Below, piece after piece: positions 34,354 through 42,952 of a stretch of DNA of 64,000 nucleotides. Position numbers and translations under genes: made by a program. Source of the stretch: Planctomycetota bacterium (lineage in GTDB: Bacteria; Planctomycetota; Planctomycetia; Pirellulales; UBA1268); assembly GCA_003669605.1 (NCBI GenBank), contig QWOP01000082.1, forward strand, positions 1 through 64,000, read 5' to 3'. The stretch's first letter is position 1; each line of letters starts with the position of its first letter. A model generated the notes under the pieces. That model did no database searches and had not been told where the DNA came from. It saw nothing but the letters and a program-made list of their open reading frames with translations.

Positions 34354-35441
34354 TCGAGAAGTGGGGAACAATGCACAACTTGCCCCCTGAGACCGCGACC
34401 GCGGCGCGTTTCCCCCTTTCCGACCGTGTTCTGGCACTGGATGTCGGCGGAGCAAACATCAAGGCTGCCGATGGCAGGGGACGTGTCCACTGTGAGGCGT
34501 TTCCTCTCTGGCAGCGTTGGCGGGAACTTCCCACACGCTTGGCGGGAATCGTCGAGGAATGGCAGCCACAACGGATCGTGGCCACGATGACCGGTGAGAT
34601 CGCCGATTGCTACGCGGACAGGGCCGCTGGCGTGGCGGCGATCGTCTCCGCACTGGAAGTGGCTGCCGCGATGGTCACACCGGCAGCCGACCTGGCGATC
34701 TACTTGGTGGACGGCCGTCTCGTTCCGGCAGGCGTGGCCCTTGAGCACCCCCTCGAGGCCGCTGCCTCCAACTGGCACGCGCTGGCCAGGTTGGCGGCCA
34801 GCTCTGCGGGAGTCGAACGGGGATTGCTGATCGACGTCGGTTCGACCACCACCGACATCCTGGCCATCGACGCCCGCGGGCCGGTGCCACTGGCAAAAGA
34901 CGATGCCGGCCGCATGCTCAGCGGGGAGCTTGTCTACACGGGGATCGAACGAACACCGGTGGCTGCGATCGTCCGTTCACTGCCGCTGGCCGGTCGTCTC
35001 CGGCCCGTGGCCACCGAGCTCTACGCCCGTTCCCAGGACGTCTGGCTGCTGCTCGGGGGATTGCCGGAGGATCCGGGATCGACCGATACCGCCGACGGCC
35101 GTGCCGCCACACGCGAGGCGGCGCGAGTCCGTCTGGCACGGATGTTCCTTGTTGAGCCGGCAAGCGTCACGCTGGCAGCGGCGACCTTTGCTGCGGAAGC
35201 CTGCGCCGAGGCCCAAGGGCTGCGGGTGGCGCGGGCCATCGATCGTGTTCTCGGCCGGCACCGCTGGCGGCCGCAACGGGTCGTCGTTTCCGGCCACGGT
35301 ACCTGTCTGGCGGAACTGGCCCTCGCCAGGCTCGGTTGGTTCGGGACGGTGATTCGCTTGGAGAAGGAGATCGGGCCGGAGCTTTCCCGCGCCGCACCGG
35401 CGCACGCCCTGGCGCTCATCGCCCGCGGGGAACTGCCATGA
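34350..35441 (+). CDS. mfnF: MfnF-like protein (hydantoinase/oxoprolinase-related, H4MPT-linked C1 pathway)
   Basis: 363 residues. The chain has the paired ASKHA-type nucleotide motifs LALDVGGANIKAA near the N-terminus and LLIDVGSTTTDILAID in the middle, and GHGTCLAELAL near the end. These match the family annotated as H4MPT-linked C1 transfer pathway protein, whose archaeal member MfnF couples the furan and tyramine halves of methanofuran. GTG at 34350 overlaps the mfnD stop; an ATG at 34371 with GGGGA upstream is an alternative start. Four-base overlaps on both sides show one tightly coupled operon. Confidence 0.82.
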   Translation: MIEKWGTMHNLPPETATAARFPLSDRVLALDVGGANIKAADGRGRVHCEAFPLWQRWRELPTRLAGIVEEWQPQRIVATMTGEIADCYADRAAGVAAIVSALEVAAAMVTPAADLAIYLVDGRLVPAGVALEHPLEAAASNWHALARLAASSAGVERGLLIDVGSTTTDILAIDARGPVPLAKDDAGRMLSGELVYTGIERTPVAAIVRSLPLAGRLRPVATELYARSQDVWLLLGGLPEDPGSTDTADGRAATREAARVRLARMFLVEPASVTLAAATFAAEACAEAQGLRVARAIDRVLGRHRWRPQRVVVSGHGTCLAELALARLGWFGTVIRLEKEIGPELSRAAPAHALALIARGELP

Positions 35442-36085
35442 CGGGGGCAGGCGCCGAGAGCGGCAACTGGCGGTTCGGCGTGATCGGCTGTGGGCCGATT
35501 TCCTCTGCGAGCGGCATCGTGATCAAGATCGGCGGCAGCATCCTGGCCAGAAGCGACTGGCCGGAACGTGTCGCGGCACTCCTGGGCGATATCCGCATCG
35601 GAAGCACCAGCCCTCGCCGGACACTCTTGATCGGTGGCGGTGCCGTGGTGGATGGGCTGCGGGAGCTCGATCGGGTGCGGCGTCAACCAGATCAGTTGAT
35701 GCATCAACTGGCGATCGATGGGATGGGAATCACAGCCCGTCTAGTGGCTGCCGCGCTCGGGCTGCCGCTGGTCGCCGCACCATCTGGAGGCGATGGTGTC
35801 CTCGACATGGCAGCTTGGCTGGCGGCTGAACCGGGGCGGGCACGAGGCATGCCCGCCGGTTGGGAGGTGACGAGCGACTCGCTTTCCGCCCTCGTTGCCG
35901 CGGACTGTGGCCACCGCCTGGTACTGGTGAAGAGCGTCTCACCCCCCTGCTCTTCCCTGAGTACGCCTGAAAGCACCGCCGCCGGGAGAATCCTTCAGCA
36001 TCTCGCCGATGCGGGCTGGGTCGATTGCTGGTTTCCGGTGGCGGCCGCGAACATCGGCCCGGTGCAGTGGGCGGTACCGGAGTGA
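35438..36085 (+). CDS. mfnE: Amino acid kinase family protein, candidate MfnE-like aminomethylfuran phosphate kinase
   Basis: 215 residues. Kinase motifs: VIKIGGSILA for the phosphate loop and LIGGGAVVDGLRELDR, as in the aspartate/glutamate/uridylate kinase superfamily. The archaeal MfnE phosphorylates 5-(aminomethyl)furan-3-ylmethyl phosphate. The gene starts with an ATG overlapping the mfnF stop (ATGA). The first 25 residues (MTGAGAESGNWRFGVIGCGP) lie before the fold and may contain a later true start. Assignment rests on family plus operon context. Confidence 0.78.
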   Translation: MTGAGAESGNWRFGVIGCGPISSASGIVIKIGGSILARSDWPERVAALLGDIRIGSTSPRRTLLIGGGAVVDGLRELDRVRRQPDQLMHQLAIDGMGITARLVAAALGLPLVAAPSGGDGVLDMAAWLAAEPGRARGMPAGWEVTSDSLSALVAADCGHRLVLVKSVSPPCSSLSTPESTAAGRILQHLADAGWVDCWFPVAAANIGPVQWAVPE

Positions 36086-36120
36086 CGATCCCGAGACCGG
36101 GTCGCTGGGGCTCCCGGGGC

Positions 36121-37521
36121 TTAATCCCACCAGTAGCCCGATTCCGGACGTCCAGCCAAGGCTCCGCTCCGCACACCGGAGACGTCTGCCGATTCGTTCG
36201 TCAACGAGGCGAATCCCCAGGGCTGGAATTGGATCCCACCCGAGGCGCTGACCACCCATCGGCCCCCCTTCTTCACGCCGCTGGCCACGGTGGGCACTGT
36301 GGCAGGGGCCTCGTAGGTGGGCAACTTCACTCGGGTCGGATCGGTGAGGGATGACAGGTCGAGACCGGCCCGCTTGTCGAGCTGCTGGCCGTGGATCAGC
36401 GCGGCGACGACCGCCAGATCGACACAGTTTGTCAATTCAGCAAACACGGGCTGTTTCGCCGCCAGAGCGTCGTACTTCGCCGTGAACGTATCGCACCACT
36501 TCTGGGCCACCTTATCCACCGCTCCCGCCCCACGCTTGACTCCGTCCTTGCCAAACAGGTCGTTTTCGGTGAGGCACTTCATCCGCCGGCCGGAGATGTG
36601 GAAGGCCAACTCGTCGGCATCACGGGCGATGGGGTCGTAGGAGGCTTCCAGCCAAAACCGCGGCAGCGTGCCGGCGGTTGCTCCAGCGGGAACCATCGCC
36701 AGATAACTGGGCAGATCGGGAACGCCGGCCGGCTCCAAGCCCATACCGATCCGCTTCAGCCGGTAGTCGGCGGCCACGAGAACGCGGGCGAAGCGGCTGT
36801 CGGCCGGAACTCCCCCCACCGTCACGGTCTGGGGGCCAAGCACCTCCTCCATCTTCCGCAGCGTGCCGGCCGGGTCGGCGGCACTGGCCTGCTGACCTTT
36901 CAGGAACTGCTGCAGCCTGCCGACTCCCTCGGGCGATGGATCGATTGAGCAGCGCATGCCCCCTTCGCGGGCACCGTCGATGGCTCGGAGGGCCACGATG
37001 AAGTCCTCCAGTTGCAAAAGTGGACGACCGGAATCGGCGCCCAAGACGTTGCCGGCAGCATCGATGCGGGCCGCATCGGCCGGGCCGGCCAGAACGATGT
37101 CGTGGCCATCGGGATCGACAAAGAGGTGCGTGATCCGCTCCAAGCCACCCATCAAAGCCACATCCGTGGGGAGTGGTGCGGTGCCGTCAGCGGCCGCTTC
37201 GACCGCGGCGGCGAGCCGAGCGAGCGAGACTTTTCGCAGCCCGTCGGAGGCCTTCAATCCCCGGACTGGTCCCCCTTTGCCAAGAGCCTGCCGCCGAATG
37301 ACCGCCAGTTCCTCCGTCGCCTTGGGGTCGAGATTGCGGACGATGCCGTCGGCATCGATCGAGATACCACCGACCGCCTGACCGCCCAAGAATCCCTGCG
37401 CATGGGCCGCTCCGGTTGCCGTGCCGAAGGCCAGCACCACAGCCATGGTGGCGATCGCCAGGGAACTTCTGCCCCGGAGGAATCGCTCAGGCCTGCGAGT
37501 GGGGGGGGGCTGGTGGTTCAT
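36121..37521 (-). CDS. DUF1598 secreted protein
   Basis: 466 residues from the ATG at 37519-37521; the frame is open further up, but a signal peptide (RSSLAIATMAVVLAFGTATG then AAHAQGFLGG) sets the start. The middle has the DUF1598 body (MEEVLGPQTVTVGGVPADSR, RVLVAADYRLKRIGMGLEP). The family is largely planctomycete and has no known role; it is exported to the periplasm. The gene is convergent with the mfn operon and divergent from the sigma54 activator, across a 345 bp gap with strong hairpins. Confidence 0.8.
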   Translation of the reverse strand: MNHQPPPTRRPERFLRGRSSLAIATMAVVLAFGTATGAAHAQGFLGGQAVGGISIDADGIVRNLDPKATEELAVIRRQALGKGGPVRGLKASDGLRKVSLARLAAAVEAAADGTAPLPTDVALMGGLERITHLFVDPDGHDIVLAGPADAARIDAAGNVLGADSGRPLLQLEDFIVALRAIDGAREGGMRCSIDPSPEGVGRLQQFLKGQQASAADPAGTLRKMEEVLGPQTVTVGGVPADSRFARVLVAADYRLKRIGMGLEPAGVPDLPSYLAMVPAGATAGTLPRFWLEASYDPIARDADELAFHISGRRMKCLTENDLFGKDGVKRGAGAVDKVAQKWCDTFTAKYDALAAKQPVFAELTNCVDLAVVAALIHGQQLDKRAGLDLSSLTDPTRVKLPTYEAPATVPTVASGVKKGGRWVVSASGGIQFQPWGFASLTNESADVSGVRSGALAGRPESGYWWD

Positions 37522-37866
37522 GGATGTCCTCCGGCTGGTGCCTGGGTGACTGGTGGCTCGGGTGGTTGGGGGGCTTGACACAAAGCGACACCCAGCACGA
37601 ACACGAATACTAGACAGGCCGGGTTTTGTTCTGCAAACCCGATTGCCGCGAGCAAAACCCGGTTTTTCGGGTTCGGGGACCTCCCAGGCTCCCCCTTGGC
37701 CGGTCGTTCGCTCCTTTCCCACCCGCTGCCGAGGCTCTTATCCGGCGCTGTCAAACTGGCTTAAGCCCTCGCCAAAGCCCCCCCGACGGCGCATCATGCA
37801 GTCATGCCCCCCAAGAGCCTACTGAGTGCGGCCTGCTGAGTTTCATTCCGGAGCCGATGCCCATCG
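37522..37866. other. Intergenic region between DUF1598 and the sigma54 activator, with strong hairpins
   Basis: No gene is supported in these 345 bases, although both promoters must lie here. The outstanding feature is a long hairpin at 37619-37662 (listed separately). TTGACA at 37575-37580 matches a -35 box on the plus strand, but I do not see a good -10 at 16-18 bases. Confidence 0.55.
37619..37662. terminator. Long hairpin followed by a T-run (CCGGGTTTTG ... CAAAACCCGG)
   Basis: The left arm CCGGGTTTTG (37619-37628) is exactly complementary to CAAAACCCGG (37653-37662); the pairing extends to 12 of 13 bases. TTTTT follows at 37663-37667, giving an intrinsic-terminator look on the plus strand. 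A second short stem (AACCCG / CGGGTT) overlaps the right arm. Its place inside a divergent region, not after a gene, suggests an attenuator or leader structure ahead of the sigma54 activator gene. Confidence 0.5.
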
Positions 37867-39843
37867 ATGGATCCAACTGCCCCTTTTCTGATGCTCCTTG
37901 ATCCCCAGGCCGGCCAGAGTGTCGTCAGGCTGGTGGCGGGGCAGACGTGCACCCTTGGCCGGGCGCCGACAAACAGCGTCGTCCTCCACGACGAGCGGTC
38001 CAGTCGCTGCCATGCAGAGGTTTTCATGGGAGGGGCAGGCTGGACGGTTCGCGACCTCGGCAGCCGCAACGGGACCTTCATCGACAGCGAGCCGATCACC
38101 GGCGAGCACACGCTGGAGGTGGGGGACACGATCCGCATCGGCAGCGTGCAGATCGTCTTCGGCGACGGGGATCCCCCTTCCGCTTCCAGTCTTCTGGCCA
38201 ACGATGCTGAAGGCACATCGACAAGCGAAATTCCAGCCGACATGGAACAGTGGTCGGCGGCCGTCACGCACCGCCGCGCGGCGACAAGACTCTTCGAGGA
38301 CATCCGCGAATCGGCGGCCAGCATTCCGCGGGTGGGCAAGGCAGCCGGGGAACTCTGCCGGCTCTCCTTCTCCCTCGCCAAGGCCACCGATCCGGTGGCT
38401 GTCTCACGCCTGGCGCTGGAATCCGCCCTCCAGGGGTGTGGCGCATCCCGGGGGGTTGTCCTCCTCCAGCCCACAGGGGCCTCCCACCCCGCCGGTCTGC
38501 ACGCCGTGAAGGGAGATGTCCCTGTGTCGGCGCTGGCCCCGATCGCGTCCATCCCCTCCGACTGGCCAGTGGCCGCCATCCCCCAGGGTGCCGTCGCCAA
38601 CGTCCTGGCAACCAACGAGGCGATCCTCGTCGGCAGGACCCCGGCCGGATTAGATGCCAACGCCATCAGCTCACTCTCCGCTCCGGTGCGGGCTGCCGAT
38701 CGGCCGGTGGGGGTGATGCACTTGGAGTTTGCCAACGGCGTCCGCGCCGCGGCGCCCGACGACCTGGAATTCGTGATGGCAGTCTGCGATGCCCTCGGCA
38801 TCGCCATCGAAAACCTTGCCGCCCGGGAGCAGCTCTCGGTCCGCTTGGCGAGCACCGCCGATGAGAACGAGAGGCTGCGGCAGCGGCTCCGCGTCGATTC
38901 GAGGATGGTGGGAAGCAGCTCAGGCTTGGCAGTCATCACGGAGCAGATCACCCGGGTGGCGGCCACGAAGGCCACGGTTCTGATTCGGGGGGAAAGCGGA
39001 TCGGGCAAGGAACTTGTCGCCCGGGCGATCCACGACTCCAGCGACCGTCGTGATGCCCCGTTTGTCTGCCTGAATTGCGCGGCCCTCTCGGAGACGCTCC
39101 TGGAGAGCGAATTGTTTGGTCACGAGAAAGGGGCCTTCACGGGGGCCACGGCCCGCAAGGCGGGAAAGTTCGAATCCGCCCACAAAGGTACGCTCTTCCT
39201 CGATGAGATCGGGGAGATGAGCCCGACGATCCAAGCGAAATTCCTCCGCGCCCTCGAAGGGCATCCCTTCGAGCGGGTCGGCGGCAGTCAGCGCGTTCAG
39301 GTCGATGTCCGGGTAGTCGCTGCCACCAACCGGAATCTCGAGCAGGCGGTGTCGGCTGGGGAATTCCGCCGTGATCTCTACTTCCGGCTGAAGGTGGTGG
39401 AGATCGTCGTGCCGCCGCTGCGGCACCGCCGCGAGGATATCGAACCCCTCGCCCGCCACTTTCTGGAGCGTTTTGCCGCCGAGACGGGTCGGGCCGTGCG
39501 CGACTTCAGTCCCGATGCCCTGCAGGCCCTGCAGGTCTATCACTGGCCGGGCAACATCCGCGAACTCCGCAACTGCATCGAGAGAGCCGTCGTGCTCTCG
39601 ACGCACGACACCGTCGATGACCACGACCTGGCTCTCAGTCATCTCTCCTCACCGGGGGACACGGGAAAGGGCACGGCCAACCGCCCCGGGCCGTTTGTCC
39701 CGCAGACGCTCGACGAGGTTGAACACCGCCACGTCACCGCCACGCTCTCGGCGGTGGGGGGCAACAAGACCAAGGCGGCAGCCATTCTTGGAATCGAGCG
39801 TTCGACGCTGGACCGCAAATTAGCCCGCTGGGCAAAGTGCTGA
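37867..39843 (+). CDS. Sigma54-dependent transcriptional activator with FHA and GAF domains
   Basis: 658 residues. An FHA domain at about residues 20-100 ([32 protein letters not shown]) replaces the usual receiver domain. A GAF-like domain follows (about 150-320). The AAA+ domain has Walker A GESGSGKE near 374, the sigma54-contacting GAFTGA near 423 and FLDEIGEM. A Fis-type HTH ([20 protein letters not shown]) ends the protein. It should activate sigma54 promoters, with its activity gated by phosphopeptide binding through FHA and by a GAF ligand. Targets cannot be read from the window. Confidence 0.92.
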   Translation: MDPTAPFLMLLDPQAGQSVVRLVAGQTCTLGRAPTNSVVLHDERSSRCHAEVFMGGAGWTVRDLGSRNGTFIDSEPITGEHTLEVGDTIRIGSVQIVFGDGDPPSASSLLANDAEGTSTSEIPADMEQWSAAVTHRRAATRLFEDIRESAASIPRVGKAAGELCRLSFSLAKATDPVAVSRLALESALQGCGASRGVVLLQPTGASHPAGLHAVKGDVPVSALAPIASIPSDWPVAAIPQGAVANVLATNEAILVGRTPAGLDANAISSLSAPVRAADRPVGVMHLEFANGVRAAAPDDLEFVMAVCDALGIAIENLAAREQLSVRLASTADENERLRQRLRVDSRMVGSSSGLAVITEQITRVAATKATVLIRGESGSGKELVARAIHDSSDRRDAPFVCLNCAALSETLLESELFGHEKGAFTGATARKAGKFESAHKGTLFLDEIGEMSPTIQAKFLRALEGHPFERVGGSQRVQVDVRVVAATNRNLEQAVSAGEFRRDLYFRLKVVEIVVPPLRHRREDIEPLARHFLERFAAETGRAVRDFSPDALQALQVYHWPGNIRELRNCIERAVVLSTHDTVDDHDLALSHLSSPGDTGKGTANRPGPFVPQTLDEVEHRHVTATLSAVGGNKTKAAAILGIERSTLDRKLARWAKC

Positions 39844-39866
39844 AGGAGCAGCAGGCGGAGGAAGTG

Positions 39867-40349
39867 TCAGTCGATGCCGAACAACTTCTTCCAGTGCTCG
39901 ACCTCTCCCGGAGTCGGTTCAGGGGGTTTGGTTTCGCTTTGTGGCACGGCACGGGGCCGGCGAAGTTCGGCGAGCCAGTCGTCGCACGACACTGCCCCGG
40001 CCCGCCGCCGCCGCGCGGCCAGTTGCAACCGGCGGTCGTTGGAGACCACGGTCACGCTCATCGGCGACCGTTCATCCTCGAGGATCTCCTCGATGAGTGA
40101 GTCGGCGTCGGGATATTCGCGGGCGAACCAGACACGGATGCCACGGTGCGTTATTTTCCCCGGAAGTCCGTCGGGGGCCCGGGCGGCGTCGAAAACCACC
40201 AACACGCCGGTGGACTTCTCCCCCAGTCTGTCGGCAAGGTGATCCAGGAGCGCCAAACGCGACAGTTCGAAACCCCGCGGGCCGCGCTCTTTACCGAATA
40301 CGCCCGAGGCGTGAAGCAGGTTGTAGCCGTCGATGAGTGTCAGGGCCAT
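39867..40349 (-). CDS. YacP-like NYN domain protein (PIN-fold nuclease)
   Basis: 160 residues. It starts MALTLIDGYNLLHASG, where the first conserved acidic residue is Asp8, followed by VLVVFDAARAPDG and VTVVSNDRRLQLAARRR, the NYN/PIN acidic cluster. Such proteins (YacP, Rae1) act as RNases, Rae1 on the ribosome. The C-terminus (TPGEVEHWKKLFGID) is conserved in the family. Its stop lies 23 bases from the convergent activator gene, and it sits just after pyrC on the same strand. Confidence 0.85.
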   Translation of the reverse strand: MALTLIDGYNLLHASGVFGKERGPRGFELSRLALLDHLADRLGEKSTGVLVVFDAARAPDGLPGKITHRGIRVWFAREYPDADSLIEEILEDERSPMSVTVVSNDRRLQLAARRRRAGAVSCDDWLAELRRPRAVPQSETKPPEPTPGEVEHWKKLFGID

Positions 40350-40366
40350 GACGAACCGCCGCCCGT

Positions 40367-41659
40367 TCAGTTGCCCGGGAGCCGGTACTTCACCCGTCCG
40401 CCGACAATCGTCGCCACCGCCCGGCCGCGGAGCGTCCAGCCGTCAAAGGGGGAGTTGACGCTCTTCGACTGGAAGGCGCGGACGTCGACTTTCCACGACC
40501 GGTCGGGGTCGATGACGGTGATGTCGGCGATGCTCCCGGTGCGAAGCGTGCCCCGATCGAGTCCGAGGACGCGGGCTGGGAGGGTGCTCATCGCCTCGAC
40601 GAGCCGCGGCCAGCCAATCCGCCCGGGGACCACGAGCCGAGTCACCGAGAGCCCAATCGCCGTCTCGAGGCCGAGGATGCCGAACGGCGCCCGGTCGAGT
40701 TCGAGCATTTTCTTCTCGCGGGCGTGCGGTGCGTGGTCGGTGGCGATGCAGTCGATAGTGCCGTCGGCGATGCCACAGATGATCCCCTCCACGTCGGCGG
40801 CGGTCCGCAGTGGCGGGCTCATCTTGCAGTTGGCGTCGAAGGTCCGCAGCGACTCGTCGGTGAGCGTGAAGTGGTGCGGGCAGGCTTCGGCGGTGACTCG
40901 CACGCCCCGTGATTTGGCACCGCGGATCAGTGCCACGCCGCCGGCGGTGGAGACATGCATGACATGGAGCCTGCCGCCGGTGCTCTCGGCCAGCGCCGTA
41001 TCGCGGCCGATCATCACCTCTTCGGCCGCCGCGGGCATGCCCCCGAGGCCGAGCGCCAACGAGACCAGCCCCTCGTGCATGACGCCGCCACGCGAAAGTT
41101 CGAGCACCTCCTCGTGGGCGAGGATCGGCTTGTCAAACATGCTGCAGTATTCGAAGGCCCTGCGCATTAACTCAGCGTCGTACACCGGTGCGCCATCGTC
41201 GCTGAAGGCCACGGCACCGGCCTCGACGAGTTGGCCGATCTCTGCAAGTTCCTTTCCCTCACGGTTACGGCTCACGCAGCCGACGACAAAGACGTTGCAG
41301 TTGTCGGCCCGAGCGGCCTTCTGGTGGATGAATTCCACGGCGGCCTGGGTGTCGATGGGGGGCTCGGTGTTGGGGATGCAGGCAACGCTTGTAAACCCTC
41401 CTGCCAGAGCCGCCCGGGTACCACTGGCGATCGTCTCGTCCTCCTCGCGGCCCGGCTCGCGGAGGTGGACGTGCATGTCGATCAGTCCCGGGGTCACGAT
41501 CAGACCGGAGGCGTCGATCGTCTCGTCAGCGGCAGGTGCGAAGCCAGCCACAGGACCAATGCCGGCGATCCGTCCGTCCGCCACGCGGACGTCGGCGACC
41601 CTGTCGATGCCCTGCGACGGATCGATCACCCTCCCACCGCGGATCAGCAGCGTGGCCAT
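40367..41659 (-). CDS. pyrC: Dihydroorotase
   Basis: 430 residues. Class I dihydroorotase with the metal motif DMHVHLREPG, VACIPNTEPP, VMHVSTAGGVAL and TDHAPHAREKK. It catalyses cyclisation of carbamoyl aspartate in de novo pyrimidine synthesis. The ATG at 41657-41659 shares one base with the pyrB stop (TGATG), so the two are translationally coupled. Many class I enzymes form a complex with aspartate transcarbamoylase, which fits this pairing. Confidence 0.95.
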   Translation of the reverse strand: MATLLIRGGRVIDPSQGIDRVADVRVADGRIAGIGPVAGFAPAADETIDASGLIVTPGLIDMHVHLREPGREEDETIASGTRAALAGGFTSVACIPNTEPPIDTQAAVEFIHQKAARADNCNVFVVGCVSRNREGKELAEIGQLVEAGAVAFSDDGAPVYDAELMRRAFEYCSMFDKPILAHEEVLELSRGGVMHEGLVSLALGLGGMPAAAEEVMIGRDTALAESTGGRLHVMHVSTAGGVALIRGAKSRGVRVTAEACPHHFTLTDESLRTFDANCKMSPPLRTAADVEGIICGIADGTIDCIATDHAPHAREKKMLELDRAPFGILGLETAIGLSVTRLVVPGRIGWPRLVEAMSTLPARVLGLDRGTLRTGSIADITVIDPDRSWKVDVRAFQSKSVNSPFDGWTLRGRAVATIVGGRVKYRLPGN

Positions 41660-42681
41660 CAGTTGGTTCTCCCTTCGCTCTTCACGGCGGAGAGCGATTC
41701 TCCTGCCAATCCATCGCGCGGTCCGCAGATCAGCCACAGCACCGCCATCCGCACCGCCAGTCCGTTGGTCACCTGATCGAGGATCAGCGATTGCGGGCAG
41801 TCAGCGACGTCGGCAGTCACCTCGACACCGCGGTTGATCGGCCCTGGTGCCAGGATGAGGAGGTCGTGACGGGCCCGTTTCATCCGTTCGGCGGTCATCG
41901 CGTAGAGATGGGCGTATTCCCTGACCGACGGAAAGGGGCGAGTGTTCTGCCGCTCGAACTGAATCCGCAGCAGATTGAGGACGTCGCAGGTGGGGACGAT
42001 TTTATCGAGGTCATGCGACACTTCCACTCCGAGTTCCCGCCACCGCGGAGAGACGAGCGTGGGGGGCCCGCAGACGATCACTCGGGCACCGAGTTTGAGA
42101 AGGCCATGGATGTTGGATCGCGCGGTACGGCTGTGCGAGATGTCGCCGACGAGCCCCACCGTCACCCCTTTTAAGTCACCCAGTCGCTCACGGATCGAGA
42201 AGATATCGAGCAACCCCTGGGTGGGGTGCTCGTGCGGGCCGTCGCCGGCATTGATGACGCCGACCCCGAGGTGCTGGGCGAGGAGATGGGGGGTTCCTGG
42301 CGTGGAGTGCCGGACGACGACGGCATCGATCCCCATCGCTTCGAGGTTGCGGGCGGTGTCGATGAACGACTCCCCCTTGGAGAGGCTGCTGCCGGAAGCA
42401 GTGAACTCGACGACGTCAGCGCCCAGACGGCGGGCGGCCAAGGCGAAACTCGTCCGCGTTCGAGTGGAATTCTCGAAGAACAGGTTGACGATCGTCCGGC
42501 CGGCAAGAACGGCCAACTTTTTCCGGCATCCGGCCGTGGCTTCCTTAAAACGCGCGGCAGTGTCGAGGAGGAGCACGATCTCCTCCGCCGAGAGCCGTTC
42601 GAGATCCAGGAGGTGGCGGTGCCTCCAGGTGGCCGGGACGGCGTCGAGGGAGTCCGGGGGGGCTGGGGGCACGAGAGGCAT
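41659..42681 (-). CDS. pyrB: Aspartate carbamoyltransferase catalytic subunit
   Basis: 340 residues with the carbamoyl phosphate motif [11 protein letters not shown] and [23 protein letters not shown] and [11 protein letters not shown]. It makes carbamoyl aspartate from carbamoyl phosphate and aspartate. The N-terminal 20 residues are Pro-rich. No regulatory pyrI subunit is next to it. It overlaps pyrC by one base. Confidence 0.96.
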   Translation of the reverse strand: MPLVPPAPPDSLDAVPATWRHRHLLDLERLSAEEIVLLLDTAARFKEATAGCRKKLAVLAGRTIVNLFFENSTRTRTSFALAARRLGADVVEFTASGSSLSKGESFIDTARNLEAMGIDAVVVRHSTPGTPHLLAQHLGVGVINAGDGPHEHPTQGLLDIFSIRERLGDLKGVTVGLVGDISHSRTARSNIHGLLKLGARVIVCGPPTLVSPRWRELGVEVSHDLDKIVPTCDVLNLLRIQFERQNTRPFPSVREYAHLYAMTAERMKRARHDLLILAPGPINRGVEVTADVADCPQSLILDQVTNGLAVRMAVLWLICGPRDGLAGESLSAVKSEGRTN

Positions 42682-42952
42682 GGGGGGGGTCCGGTCGGAG
42701 CGGAATGCGATCGGTGTGCGCGGATTCTAGTCGATTTCCATCAGAAGCGGAGTCGTCTTGGAAAACCGCGACGGGAAGGTGCACTGCGAAAGAGTCATCT
42801 GGCCTTGCCATGGCTGGAACGGTCCTTCTACCTTCCCAGGCGAACCGGCTCCCAGGCTCCGGCTTCCAGGCCTCGACCCCTCGAGAGAGTGTTCGGCGTG
42901 AACACCCCCGGGGGACAACAGGGGCAGCGACACCTTCGCGAGCGAGACTCCG
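42682..42952. other. Intergenic region between pyrB and a putative lipoprotein gene
   Basis: These 271 bases lie between divergent genes and hold no recognisable gene. They must carry the promoter of pyrB and that of the downstream gene. I do not see a repeat or a clear -10/-35 pair. Confidence 0.5.
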
